Part shown: positions 1 through 8,540 of the stretch, piece by piece
Position numbering within the stretch: the first letter of the stretch is position 1
Layout of the letters: each line of letters starts with the position of its first letter
Origin: NC2004 sp050874905
GTDB lineage: Bacteria > Bacillota > Clostridia > Lachnospirales > Lachnospiraceae
Length of the DNA stretch: 64,000 nt
Direction: 5' to 3'
Assembly (NCBI GenBank): GCA_050874905.1
Contig: JBNMLP010000003.1
Location: forward strand, 62,001 to 126,000
Made by a program: the position numbers and the translations under genes
The notes under the pieces: generated by a model
Seen by the model: the letters and a program-made list of their open reading frames with translations, nothing else
Database searches by the model: none
Told to the model about the DNA's origin: nothing

Positions 1-1
1 A

Positions 2-631
2 TTAAAGCTGTTAGAGGGCAGTGAAGTGGAAGTTCCGGTCGGAGCAAGCTCCAAAAATGCGATGGTGCCGCTTACTACAGTTGATACAAGAAATATTTTA
101 TTTATCTGTGGCGGTGCCTTCCCGGATCTGGAGGAGATCATTAAAAAACGTCTCCTGAAAAATTCCACAATGGGATTCAATGCAGAATTAAAAGACCAGT
201 TTGATGATGAGGATGTACTGGAAGAGGTGACGGTGGAAGATTTAAGAGCTTATGGAATGATTCCGGAGTTTATCGGGCGGCTTCCGATCATTTATACACT
301 GAAGCATCTCGATAAGGATGCCTTTGTCAAGATTTTAAAGGAACCGAAAAATGCAATTTTAAAGCAGTATCAGAAGCTTCTGGCACTGGATGAGGTGGAT
401 CTGCAGTTTGACGACAGTGCCCTTATGGCGATCGCAGAGCAGGCAGTGAAGAAGGATACCGGGGCACGTGCACTTCGTGCGATCATTGAAAAATTTATGC
501 TGGATATCATGTATCAGATCCCACGGGATGAAAACATTGGAAGAGTGACCATTACGAAAGATTATATTGAGGGAAAAGGTGTTCCAATTATTGAGATGCG
601 GGGAACCAAAGTGCCGAAACTGGAACAGTGA
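2..631 (+). CDS. clpX: ClpX-like AAA+ unfoldase, C-terminal part (5' end outside window)
   Basis: Open from the left edge, so only the C-terminal ~209 residues are present. ClpX unfolds protein substrates and feeds them to the ClpP protease. The fragment holds the end of the AAA+ core (TRNILFICGGAF, IPEFIGRLP with the sensor/arginine-finger region) and the small C-terminal domain (EPKNAILKQYQKL, TGARALRAIIE, the sensor-2 GAR). The hydrophobic-Gly-Phe ClpP-docking tripeptide is present as MGF. The GGRKHP segment of typical ClpX (the RKH loop) is replaced by VGASSKNAM, so this may be a ClpX paralogue rather than the main ClpX; the N-terminal zinc domain cannot be checked here. Family certain, exact paralogue less so. 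Confidence 0.88.
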   Translation, partial: LKLLEGSEVEVPVGASSKNAMVPLTTVDTRNILFICGGAFPDLEEIIKKRLLKNSTMGFNAELKDQFDDEDVLEEVTVEDLRAYGMIPEFIGRLPIIYTLKHLDKDAFVKILKEPKNAILKQYQKLLALDEVDLQFDDSALMAIAEQAVKKDTGARALRAIIEKFMLDIMYQIPRDENIGRVTITKDYIEGKGVPIIEMRGTKVPKLEQ

Positions 632-752
632 TCAAAATTTCCGGTTTGCAAAATTTTGGAAATTTGTTCACAGAATAGTGACATTTGTATTTTACTATCA
701 GTAAAGGTTAGGAAAACATGTTCTGCAGATGCAGGGCAAAAAGGAGGATATT

Positions 753-1799
753 ATGATTGTAGTAGAAGACTTAGTTAAGAACTATGGCAAGTTTGAAGCG
801 GTCAAAGGTCTTAGCTTACATGTGGAAGAAGGGCAGGTAGTTGGTCTGCTCGGCCCGAATGGAGCTGGTAAGTCCACCACAATGAATATCATTACCGGAT
901 ACATCAGTGCCACAAGTGGCTCTGTAAAGATCGACGGCCATGATATTATGACAGAACCAAAAGAGGCAAAACGTGCCATTGGTTATCTGCCGGAGATTCC
1001 GCCGCTTTATATGGATATGACGGTGCTGTCTTACCTGAAGTTTGTGGCAGAATTAAAGGGTGTGGCAAAAAAAGAGCGTCCGGAAGAGGTAAAACGGGTG
1101 ATGAAGATCACCAAGATCACGGATCGTGCCCAGCGTATCATCAGTAAGCTTTCCAAAGGATACCGCCAGAGAGTGGGCCTTGCAGCAGCACTGCTCGGCA
1201 ATCCTCCTATTTTAATCTTAGATGAGCCGACGGTAGGCTTAGATCCAAGTCAGGTGGTAGAGATCCGGGAATTGATCCGCGGATTGTCGAAAGAACATAC
1301 CGTTATTTTAAGCTCCCATATTTTGTCAGAGGTCAGTGAAGTGTGCGACCACATCATCATTATCAATAAGGGTGTTGTAGTGGCAGAGGATACACCGGAG
1401 AACCTTTCCAAGAAGTACTCCAACCAGAGTCATGTGTCAATGGAGATCAAAGGAACGAAGGAGCAGATCGAAGCGGTATTACAGAATATCGATTATGTGG
1501 ATAGTTTTGATTTTGGCGAGCAGATCGACGATGTATTAGAAGTACATGTTCTGCTGAAAACAGATGAGGATAAGAATGACGATCTGTTCTATCTGTTTGC
1601 CGAAAAGAAAATGCCGGTTCGCCGTATTTCAAGAGAGAGCTTATCGTTGGAGGAAGTCTTCTTAAAACTTACCAACGACGAGGACGAGACGGATGAAAAA
1701 GCATCGAAGCAGGATGCAGACGAGCAGACACCGGTTGCTGAGACTACAGATGAGACAGCAGAAACAGATGCAGCCTCAGAAGAAAAGGAGGAAGAGTAA
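753..1799 (+). CDS. ABC transporter ATP-binding protein (GldA-like)
   Basis: ATPase subunit of an ABC-2 type exporter, 348 residues. Walker A GPNGAGKST lies near residues 36-44, the ABC signature region reads LSKGYRQRVGL, and Walker B is ILILDEPTVGLDP followed by an H-loop in LSSHIL. After ~300 residues comes an acidic Glu/Thr/Asp-rich tail with no obvious fold. An ATG 24 bases upstream is possible, but the AAGGAGG at 741-747 lies between the two and points to the ATG at 753. The gene overlaps the permease by the TAATG arrangement, so the two are translationally coupled. The trio with the next two genes resembles the GldA-GldF-GldG set of Bacteroidetes and its Clostridial relatives; the substrate is unknown. 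Confidence 0.9.
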   Translation: MIVVEDLVKNYGKFEAVKGLSLHVEEGQVVGLLGPNGAGKSTTMNIITGYISATSGSVKIDGHDIMTEPKEAKRAIGYLPEIPPLYMDMTVLSYLKFVAELKGVAKKERPEEVKRVMKITKITDRAQRIISKLSKGYRQRVGLAAALLGNPPILILDEPTVGLDPSQVVEIRELIRGLSKEHTVILSSHILSEVSEVCDHIIIINKGVVVAEDTPENLSKKYSNQSHVSMEIKGTKEQIEAVLQNIDYVDSFDFGEQIDDVLEVHVLLKTDEDKNDDLFYLFAEKKMPVRRISRESLSLEEVFLKLTNDEDETDEKASKQDADEQTPVAETTDETAETDAASEEKEEE

Positions 1800-2668
1800 T
1801 GTTAGCGATTTATAAAAAAGAAATGCAAGGTTATTTCACCTCTATGATTGCCTATTTATTTCTGGCTGCATTCGTGGTATTAGTTGGAATTTACTTTGTA
1901 TATTATTGTGTCGGATATTCCCTCACAGATTTTGCCGGATATGTACTTCCAAGCACTTGTACATGGCTTGGACTGTTAGTACCGATCATCACGATGCGTC
2001 TTTGGTCAGAGGAGCGTAAGCAAAAGACAGATCAGCTTCTTTTGACTTCTCCGATCAGCGTAGTAAAGATCGTGATCGGAAAATATCTGGCAGTACTTAC
2101 ACTGTTTGTGATCGCACTGGCGATCATCATGCTGTATCCATTTATGCTTCATTTTTATGGTGATGTCGAGTGGACGACAGTGGCACTGGGTATGTTTGGT
2201 TACTTTTTAGTAGGTGCGGCTCTGATCGCAGTTGGTTTCTTTATCTCTTCTTTGACAGAGAATCAGATCGTATCTGCGGTTGTGACGGCGGTATTGATCT
2301 TTGCTTCTTTCTTCCTGAATAACATTTCAAGCAATCTTCCGGGAAGAGCAAGATACAGCATTATCTTTTATGCCTGTGTAGTTGTTGCGGTGATGATACT
2401 GTTTTATGTTTCTACCAAAAAGGTACTGCCATCGGTAGTCTCCGGTATCATTGGAGCAGGTGTGATCGCACTGGTATATTTTATCAAGCCATCCATGTAT
2501 GATGATGGACTTTCCAAGGTGATCGATTGGTTTTCTATGATGGAGCGCTACACCAATTCCTTTATCAATGGACTTTTAGATGTCAGCGCAGTCGTATACT
2601 ATCTGTCATTTGCAGGTGTATTCCTGTTTTTAACAGTACACATGATTGAAAAGAAAAGATGGAATTAA
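1799..2668 (+). CDS. ABC-2 type permease (GldF-like)
   Basis: Integral membrane partner of the preceding ATPase, 289 residues with about six or more hydrophobic segments (about 15-40, 55-70, 98-120, 135-165, 170-185, 195-230, 265-285). The motif MRLWSEERKQKTDQLLLTSP near residues 66-85 is the cytoplasmic coupling-type sequence seen in ABC-2 and GldF-like permeases. The start ATG overlaps the stop of the ATPase gene. It is expected to act in the cytoplasmic membrane; the transported molecule cannot be inferred. Confidence 0.88.
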   Translation: MLAIYKKEMQGYFTSMIAYLFLAAFVVLVGIYFVYYCVGYSLTDFAGYVLPSTCTWLGLLVPIITMRLWSEERKQKTDQLLLTSPISVVKIVIGKYLAVLTLFVIALAIIMLYPFMLHFYGDVEWTTVALGMFGYFLVGAALIAVGFFISSLTENQIVSAVVTAVLIFASFFLNNISSNLPGRARYSIIFYACVVVAVMILFYVSTKKVLPSVVSGIIGAGVIALVYFIKPSMYDDGLSKVIDWFSMMERYTNSFINGLLDVSAVVYYLSFAGVFLFLTVHMIEKKRWN

Positions 2669-2682
2669 AGGAGGGTAAGATT

Positions 2683-4194
2683 GTGGCGAAGAAAGAACAG
2701 AACAACGAAAATGAAATAACGAAAGACACGAAATCTGCCCAGACAGAACCTGTGGTAGAGGTCGTAGAAGAGAAGAAAGAAAAAGAAGAGAAGAAGGAGC
2801 TTACCATATCACAGCGCAAGGTGCGTCATGGTATCCTTTCCACCGTTGCAGTTGTGGTTGTGATCGCAGCAGTGATTGCCCTGAATGTATTTTTATCATC
2901 CAAAAACTGGAGTATTGATCTGACTTCTTCTAAGCTTTATACACTTTCTGATGCGACGGAGAAGATGCTGGATACTTTGAAGAAGGATACAAAGATCACG
3001 GTCTATTTCTTAAATGCCAAAGGAAGTACGAACAGTGTTTATACCAATATTTTAGACCAGTTTGAAAACGCCAGCAAATATGTAAAAGTAGAATACAAAG
3101 ATTTGGAGTTGTATCCTGATTTTGCATCCAAGTACATTACGGATGGTTCTACTGCAGCAGAGAATGATATGATCGTCGTAGGAAATGACAGAAGCCGTTA
3201 TGTCAGCAGCAGTGATTATGTTTCCTATGATTATGGCGAAGACGGAAGTGCTTCTACTACGGTAAATCTGGAATCAAAGCTGGTTTCTGCGATTGATTAC
3301 TGTATGACAGGAGAGGCAACTAAGGTATATACACTGACCGGTCAGGGAGAAACAGATTTAAGTGATAATTTCCAGAGCGGATTAAGCAATGACAATTATG
3401 ATATCGAATCATTGGATGTTGTGGTGTCCGGAGGTATTCCAAAAGATTGTAAATTATTGGTCATCAATTCCCCAACCAGCGATCTTTCCGACAGCCTGGT
3501 GGAGAATATTGAAGAATACATGGACAATGGAGGAAAACTTTTTGTTACTTTAAATCCAAATCAGACTTACGAGAAATTAAATGCATTATTGCTGAAATAT
3601 GGTGTCAAAGTTAATGATGGTATTGTGGTAGAAAATGGTTCCGGTTATTACATGGGTAATTATCCAACCTACCTGCTTCCAACATTAGCTTCCCATGATA
3701 TTACCCAGCCGATCAGTTCTAAAAACATGCATATTTTAGCTCCGGTCAGCAAGGGTCTTACCGCAGAAAAGGTGGATGGTTATACAGTAACGGATCTTCT
3801 GGTTACATCGAATGATTCTTTCTCTAAGGTAGATATTTCATCTGGAAGTGGAGAAAAAACAAAAGAGGATATTGATGGTCCGTTTGCCGTTGCACAGGTA
3901 GTGGCAAACAAGGATGGTGAGGGTGTGTTATTTGTATCTGGTTCGTCCTCTATGGATGTATCAGATATCGACTCTGTGGTATCTGGTGCGAACTCAAGCT
4001 TTTACTGTAATGCAGTTAATTATATGACCGCACAGGAGAGCAAGATTGCAGTCAAATCTCCGACTGTTACGAATACACATGCGGTATTCACTTCCTTTGC
4101 ATCAAAGATGATCACGGCGATCGGTCTGGTTGGTATTCCGGTACTTTTGATCGTGTTAGGAATTGTTGTGATCGTAGTACGGAAACGTTCTTAG
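2683..4194 (+). CDS. GldG-like auxiliary protein of the ABC transporter
   Basis: 503 residues. A charged Lys/Glu-rich cytoplasmic N-terminus (~1-45) is followed by a membrane segment (~50-72), a large extracytoplasmic domain, and a C-terminal membrane helix (~470-500) ending in Arg/Lys. This matches the ABC-type uncharacterised transport system domain of GldG. SKLYTLSDATEKML and DNGGKLFVTLNP are typical of the family. An ATG at 2659 is in frame, but the AAAGGAGGG at 2667-2675 lies downstream of it and 7 nt before GTG 2683, so the GTG is preferred. It is the last gene of the trio and is followed by a terminator. Proposed role: extracytoplasmic component of the exporter. Confidence 0.82.
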   Translation: MAKKEQNNENEITKDTKSAQTEPVVEVVEEKKEKEEKKELTISQRKVRHGILSTVAVVVVIAAVIALNVFLSSKNWSIDLTSSKLYTLSDATEKMLDTLKKDTKITVYFLNAKGSTNSVYTNILDQFENASKYVKVEYKDLELYPDFASKYITDGSTAAENDMIVVGNDRSRYVSSSDYVSYDYGEDGSASTTVNLESKLVSAIDYCMTGEATKVYTLTGQGETDLSDNFQSGLSNDNYDIESLDVVVSGGIPKDCKLLVINSPTSDLSDSLVENIEEYMDNGGKLFVTLNPNQTYEKLNALLLKYGVKVNDGIVVENGSGYYMGNYPTYLLPTLASHDITQPISSKNMHILAPVSKGLTAEKVDGYTVTDLLVTSNDSFSKVDISSGSGEKTKEDIDGPFAVAQVVANKDGEGVLFVSGSSSMDVSDIDSVVSGANSSFYCNAVNYMTAQESKIAVKSPTVTNTHAVFTSFASKMITAIGLVGIPVLLIVLGIVVIVVRKRS

Positions 4195-4217
4195 GTCATT
4201 TTAAAAGAAAAAGAGAA

Positions 4218-4262
4218 AAGCAGGTACTGCTCTTTCGCAAGAGAGCGGTACTTGCTTTTTTT
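4218..4262 (+). terminator. Rho-independent terminator after the Gld-like ABC operon
   Basis: A long hairpin with arms AAGCAGGTAC-TGCTCT and AGAGAGCGGTACTTGCTT around a TCGCA loop is followed by seven T. It closes the operon before aroC. Confidence 0.88.
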
Positions 4263-4333
4263 AATGGGTTTTGATAGACTGATACTATTGTTTGCCACAG
4301 GCAGGGACAGCAGAAGAAAGAAGGAGAAAACGC

Positions 4334-5458
4334 ATGGCAGGTTCATCATTTGGAACGATCTTTCGGATCACAACATGGGGAGAATCTCATGGAAAAGGAA
4401 TAGGAGTAGTTGTAGACGGGTGTCCGGCGGGACTTGCACTCACCGAAGAAGAGATTCAGGTATATTTAGACCGCAGAAAACCGGGGCAGAGCAAATATAC
4501 TACAATGCGGAAGGAATCCGACCGGGTAGAGATCTTATCCGGGGTGTTTGAAGGGAGAACAACCGGAACACCGATCTCAATGATTGTTTATAATGAAGAT
4601 CAGAGGTCGAAAGATTACAGCGAGATTGCATCCTATTATCGTCCGGGGCATGCGGATTATACCTTTGATCAAAAATATGGTTTCCGGGATTACCGGGGCG
4701 GCGGACGTTCTTCCGGCAGGGAGACGATCGCAAGAGTAGCAGCCGGAGCGATTGCGGCAAAGGTGCTTTCAGAACTTGGAATTACCGTGCGTGCCTATAC
4801 CAGTGCCATCGGGGATGTTGCTGTAAATGAGGAACATTTTGTACTGGCGGAACGTGATAATAATCCGCTCTGTATGCCGGATCAGGAAGCGGCTCAAAAA
4901 GCACAGGCACTGCTCGATCAGAAAATGCAGGAAAGAGATTCTGTCGGCGGCATTGTGGAATGTGTCGTGGACGGTGTGATGCCGGGAATCGGCGAGACCG
5001 TATTTGACAAACTGGATGCCGAACTTGCCAAAGCAATCGTTTCCATCGGGGCAGTAAAAGGCTTTGAAGTGGGCGAAGGAATGGCTGCGTCGAAGCTTAG
5101 TGGAAAGGAAGATAACGATGGTTTTTATCAGGATGAGACCGGTCATGTTTTAAAGCATACAAACCATGCCGGAGGTATTTTAGGAGGCATGAGTGATGGC
5201 TCCACGATCAAAATCAGAGCCGCATTTAAGGCAACTCCATCCATTGCGGCGATGCAGCAGACGATGAGCCGTGAGGGAGATAACATTGAGATTTCCATTA
5301 AGGGAAGACACGATCCGGTCATTGTACCGCGGGCGGTTGTCGTGGTAGAGGCGATGACAGCCGTAACGGTGCTGGATGCGTTGTTAAAGAGCATGACGAG
5401 CCGGATGGACCGGATTAAACAGTTTTTTGGAAAGGATAGTGAAATAAGTGACATATAA
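4334..5458 (+). CDS. aroC: Chorismate synthase
   Basis: Converts 5-enolpyruvylshikimate-3-phosphate to chorismate with reduced FMN, the last common step of aromatic amino acid synthesis. 374 residues. N-terminal family signature is TWGESHG followed by GIGVVVDGCPAG; the second is GFRDYRGGGRSSGRET, and GGMSDGSTI and RHDPVIVPR occur later. The open frame extends to 4292, but the AAGGAG at 4321-4326 places the start at ATG 4334. The 3' end overlaps tgt by 11 bases. Another shikimate gene, aroE, lies 30 kb away on the other strand, so the pathway is dispersed. Confidence 0.97.
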   Translation: MAGSSFGTIFRITTWGESHGKGIGVVVDGCPAGLALTEEEIQVYLDRRKPGQSKYTTMRKESDRVEILSGVFEGRTTGTPISMIVYNEDQRSKDYSEIASYYRPGHADYTFDQKYGFRDYRGGGRSSGRETIARVAAGAIAAKVLSELGITVRAYTSAIGDVAVNEEHFVLAERDNNPLCMPDQEAAQKAQALLDQKMQERDSVGGIVECVVDGVMPGIGETVFDKLDAELAKAIVSIGAVKGFEVGEGMAASKLSGKEDNDGFYQDETGHVLKHTNHAGGILGGMSDGSTIKIRAAFKATPSIAAMQQTMSREGDNIEISIKGRHDPVIVPRAVVVVEAMTAVTVLDALLKSMTSRMDRIKQFFGKDSEISDI

Positions 5459-6578
5459 AATTGTAGGACAGGATGGACGTGCCAAAAGTGCTGTGATGGA
5501 AACGGTGCATGGTACGATTCAGACTCCGGTATTTATGAATGTAGGAACGATCGGTGCGATCAAAGGTGCGGTTTCTACGATGGATTTAAAGGAGATCGGA
5601 ACACAGGTGGAACTTTCCAACACGTATCATCTGCATGTGCGTCCGGGAGATGACGTGGTTTATAAGATGGGTGGACTGCATAAATTTATGGTATGGGATC
5701 GCCCAATCCTTACGGATTCCGGCGGATTTCAGGTATTTTCTTTGGCTGGTCTTAGAAAGATCAGGGAGGAGGGCGTTACTTTCCAGTCGCATGTGGACGG
5801 ACACCGCATTTTCATGGGACCGGAGGAAAGTATGCAGATCCAGTCACATCTGGCATCAACGATCGCAATGGCGTTTGATGAGTGCCCGTCAAGCCGGGCA
5901 GACCGTACTTATATCAGAAATTCTGTAGATCGTACGACCAGATGGCTGGCGCGCTGTAAAACAGAGATGGCACGGTTGAATTCCCTTCCGGAAACGATCA
6001 ATAAAGAGCAGCTTCTGTTTGGTATCAATCAAGGCGGCGTGTTTGAGGATATCCGTGTGGAACATGCGAAGACGATCGCTGCCATGGATTTAGACGGGTA
6101 TGCCGTAGGCGGACTTGCTGTTGGGGAAACGCACGAGGAGATGTACCATATTTTAGATGAGGTTGTACCACATCTTCCAAAAGAGAAACCGACCTATTTG
6201 ATGGGAGTGGGAACTCCGGCTAATATTTTAGAGGCAGTGGAACGCGGTGTGGATTTCTTTGACTGTGTATATCCGAGCCGGAACGGACGGCATGGGCATG
6301 TCTATACAAATGAGGGAAAACGTAACCTCTTTAATGCCAAGTATGAACTGGATGACCGTCCGATCGAGGAAGGCTGCCAGTGTCCGGCATGTAAGCATTA
6401 CAGCAGAGCCTATATCCGTCATCTGCTAAAGGCGAAAGAGATGCTGGGTATGCGGCTTTGTGTGCTTCATAACCTTTATTTTTATAACCATATGATGGAG
6501 GAGATCCGGGAGGCGATCCGTGAAAACCGCTATCAGGAGTACAAAAAGCAGAAGCTTATGGGAATGCAGCAGAAGTAA
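5448..6578 (+). CDS. tgt: tRNA-guanine transglycosylase (queuine tRNA-ribosyltransferase)
   Basis: Exchanges guanine-34 in GUN anticodon tRNAs for the queuosine precursor preQ1. 376 residues. Visible are DSGGFQVFSL (substrate Asp), FDECPSS, GVGTPANILEAVERGVDFFDCV (nucleophile Asp region) and the C-terminal zinc site CQCPACKHY plus the His of LCVLHNLYF. The start is GTG at 5448, inside the end of aroC, with AAAGGA upstream at 5431. tgt followed by yajC is a common bacterial arrangement; queA is not in the window. Confidence 0.97.
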   Translation: MTYKIVGQDGRAKSAVMETVHGTIQTPVFMNVGTIGAIKGAVSTMDLKEIGTQVELSNTYHLHVRPGDDVVYKMGGLHKFMVWDRPILTDSGGFQVFSLAGLRKIREEGVTFQSHVDGHRIFMGPEESMQIQSHLASTIAMAFDECPSSRADRTYIRNSVDRTTRWLARCKTEMARLNSLPETINKEQLLFGINQGGVFEDIRVEHAKTIAAMDLDGYAVGGLAVGETHEEMYHILDEVVPHLPKEKPTYLMGVGTPANILEAVERGVDFFDCVYPSRNGRHGHVYTNEGKRNLFNAKYELDDRPIEEGCQCPACKHYSRAYIRHLLKAKEMLGMRLCVLHNLYFYNHMMEEIREAIRENRYQEYKKQKLMGMQQK

Positions 6579-6614
6579 GCCTGTGTACAAATAGTGAAAT
6601 CAGGGAAGAAGTAC

Positions 6615-6643
6615 TTGACGTTTGGGTGGAAAAAAAGTAAAAT
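6615..6643 (+). promoter_or_regulatory. Sigma-A type promoter for yajC
   Basis: TTGACG (6615-6620), a 17-nt spacer and TAAAAT (6638-6643), 34 bases before the yajC start. Confidence 0.75.
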
Positions 6644-6677
6644 TTACCCTAGATTATGATATAAAGGAGAAAGTAAT

Positions 6678-7019
6678 ATGTTAAATATGTATCTGGCAGC
6701 AGCAAAGAGTACAAGCGGCAGCGGAATGACGATCGGCTGGATCGTGATCTACATTGTGATCATTGTCGCTATGTTTTATTTTATGGCAATCCGTCCACAG
6801 AAGAAACAGCAGCAGTCTATGCAGGAAATGAACAATGCGTTGGAAAAGGGAGACAGCATTATCACCACCAGTGGTTTTTATGGTGTTGTCATTGATATTC
6901 AGGATGACATTGTTGTGGTAGAATTTGGAAGCAACAAGAACTGTCGTATTCCAATGAGAAAGACCGCAATTCAGACGGTGGAGAAACCGGATGGTACAAC
7001 CATTTCCATGGATCGGTAA
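6678..7019 (+). CDS. yajC: Preprotein translocase accessory subunit YajC
   Basis: Small single-pass membrane protein (113 residues) that associates with SecDF and the SecYEG translocon. One hydrophobic segment (about 17-37) is followed by the family motif MAIRPQKKQQQ and a cytoplasmic domain with GDSIITTSGFYGVV. An AAAGGAGA ribosome site and its own promoter precede it. secDF lies 3 kb downstream, separated by a divergent membrane gene, pyrB and the SCIFF pair. Confidence 0.95.
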   Translation: MLNMYLAAAKSTSGSGMTIGWIVIYIVIIVAMFYFMAIRPQKKQQQSMQEMNNALEKGDSIITTSGFYGVVIDIQDDIVVVEFGSNKNCRIPMRKTAIQTVEKPDGTTISMDR

Positions 7020-7026
7020 AAAAGGG

Positions 7027-7056
7027 GACGTTGACACTTATGTCAGCGTCTTTTTC
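7027..7056. terminator. Terminator between convergent yajC and the TIGR04086-like gene
   Basis: GACGTTGACA-CTTA-TGTCAGCGTC hairpin followed by TTTTT on the plus strand. The stop of the minus-strand gene is at 7057-7059, directly beside it. The minus strand has only a short T run beyond the stem, so its function in that direction is uncertain. Confidence 0.8.
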
Positions 7057-7416
7057 TTAGCTGGTCATACCACCAAGCATGCCGCTTACCACGCACAGAA
7101 CTAGAACAGTAAGGTTGGTGGTAGACAAGGCGACAGTGTGGTTAGCAAGCAGAGAAATCAAAAGAAGTAAGGCGATATAAAGTGTGCCAAGGATGAGTCC
7201 CCAGAGGAAACGCTGCTGCTTTACCCGTTTTCCAAGCCGGAAGGCACCGAAGAAGCAGGTGAGGATATAAATGCAGATGATGGCGATGTTGGTGACTGCG
7301 GAGGTCAATTGAAACTGATACACCAAAAAGGTGAGCAGCAGAAGAAAAACAATGGTGGCTGCATAGGAAAGCAGCAGACATTTGAGAGTTTCCAATAATT
7401 TACCTTTTTGTGTCAT
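7057..7416 (-). CDS. TIGR04086-like small membrane protein
   Basis: 119 residues with four hydrophobic helices (about 12-34, 40-60, 68-90, 98-115) and the glycine-rich C-terminal SGMLGGMTS. The size, the helices and the position beside yajC and the SCIFF genes match a family of Clostridial membrane proteins of unknown function (TIGR04086). The open frame extends upstream to 7776, but a CGGGAGGTA ribosome site directly precedes ATG 7416, and the longer frame would run into pyrB. It converges on yajC. Function unknown. Confidence 0.8.
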   Translation of the reverse strand: MTQKGKLLETLKCLLLSYAATIVFLLLLTFLVYQFQLTSAVTNIAIICIYILTCFFGAFRLGKRVKQQRFLWGLILGTLYIALLLLISLLANHTVALSTTNLTVLVLCVVSGMLGGMTS

Positions 7417-7466
7417 AAAATACCTCCCGATCGTAGCTGGTGTTATCGCTGTCTTTGTGGGACATC

Positions 7467-7475
7467 TGCTATACT
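7467..7475 (+). promoter_or_regulatory. Probable extended -10 promoter for pyrB
   Basis: TGCTATACT, an extended -10 element, lies 60 bases before the pyrB start. No good -35 box is seen, and I saw no PyrR-type attenuator. Confidence 0.5.
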
Positions 7476-7534
7476 GTATGAATACATCTGGAAAAATATG
7501 ATAAAAACATTTGATGGAGCAAAGGAGAAGAAAA

Positions 7535-8440
7535 ATGAAGCATATTATTTCATGTGAACAATTTGACCGTGCATATCTGGAGCATTTGTTTTCCATTGCG
7601 GATGATATGATCGCACATCCGGAAAAGTATGAGGAAAGCTTAAAAGGCAAAGTGATCGCTACCATGTTTTTTGAACCAAGCACTCGTACCAGACTTTCCT
7701 TTGAATCAGCGATCTTACGCCTGGGTGCTAAAAATATCAGTACGGAGAATGCGAAAGAGGCTTCTTCTGCCACCAAGGGAGAAACGTTAGAGGATACGAT
7801 CCGGGTGATCAGTGGTTATACAGATGGAATCGTCATGCGTCATTTTGATAAGGAAGCGGCGCAGCGGGCTGCTGCCGTTTCTACAGTGCCGATCTTTAAC
7901 GCAGGCAGTGGAAGCGGTTCTCATCCGACCCAGTCATTGCTGGATGTTTATACGATGCATAAATGCGGCAAGAAATTTGACCACATTTCCGTGGCAATGG
8001 TGGGAGATCTTTTGTTTGGACGTACCGTACATTCCCTGATCAAGCTGCTTACGGTGTTTGATCATGTGATCATCTACGGACTTTCTACTCCGCATTTTGC
8101 TCTGCCGAAGGAATATGTGGAGTATCTGCATCATTTTGGTGCAACTTATATTCCGTGCAGCAGCTTTGAGGATCTGCCGGAGGATATTGATGTGATTTAC
8201 AGTACCCGTACCCAGCTGGAACGGTTTACGGAGAGTGATCTGGCAACGAAAGAATTTATCGTGGATAAAAAGGTGATGAACCGTTTTTCCAAAGATACGA
8301 TCCTGCTGCATCCATTGCCAAGAAATGCAGAAATTGCACCAGAGGTGGATGACGATCCGCGGGCAAAATATTTTGAACAGGCACACAACGGAATGTGGAT
8401 CCGTATGGCATTGTTATATGATACGATCCTTCACCAGTAA
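7535..8440 (+). CDS. pyrB: Aspartate carbamoyltransferase, catalytic chain
   Basis: Makes N-carbamoyl-aspartate from carbamoyl phosphate and aspartate, the committed step of pyrimidine synthesis. 301 residues. The carbamoyl phosphate motif FEPSTRTRLSFESA is near residues 46-59, GSGSHPTQSLLD follows, and the aspartate-site HPLPRNAEI lies near the C-terminus. The frame opens at 7511, but AAAGGAGAAG sits just before ATG 7535, chosen as start. In many Clostridia pyrI, the regulatory chain, follows; here no pyrI is found and the SCIFF promoter comes next, so the enzyme may work as the catalytic trimer alone or with a distant pyrI. Confidence 0.96.
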   Translation: MKHIISCEQFDRAYLEHLFSIADDMIAHPEKYEESLKGKVIATMFFEPSTRTRLSFESAILRLGAKNISTENAKEASSATKGETLEDTIRVISGYTDGIVMRHFDKEAAQRAAAVSTVPIFNAGSGSGSHPTQSLLDVYTMHKCGKKFDHISVAMVGDLLFGRTVHSLIKLLTVFDHVIIYGLSTPHFALPKEYVEYLHHFGATYIPCSSFEDLPEDIDVIYSTRTQLERFTESDLATKEFIVDKKVMNRFSKDTILLHPLPRNAEIAPEVDDDPRAKYFEQAHNGMWIRMALLYDTILHQ

Positions 8441-8482
8441 TTTCCAATTGCAAAGGTGGCGCAAAGATTGTAAAAAAAGACT

Positions 8483-8510
8483 TTGCAGATATTTTTTCTT
8501 GTGTTATAAT
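8483..8510 (+). promoter_or_regulatory. Promoter of scfA (SCIFF peptide)
   Basis: TTGCAG (8483-8488), 16-nt spacer, TATAAT (8505-8510), 30 bases before the scfA start, with a strong TTAAGGAGG ribosome site between. Confidence 0.78.
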
Positions 8511-8540
8511 GTTGGAAGTTAGAATTAAGGAGGCGCAAAT

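Noticed and set aside
615..752. AT-rich inverted repeat (AAATTTCC ... GGAAATTT) and TTGTTC/TATTTT boxes between the ClpX-like and ABC genes
   Set aside because: No T run for a terminator, and the promoter boxes are weak (18-nt spacer, poor match); not strong enough to list.
4252..4551. Open frame overlapping the start of aroC in another frame
   Set aside because: It starts inside a terminator, lacks a ribosome site and reads a biased out-of-frame translation of aroC.
7057..7776. 239-codon version of the minus-strand membrane gene
   Set aside because: The upstream half overlaps pyrB and its promoter, while a good ribosome site marks the internal ATG at 7416.
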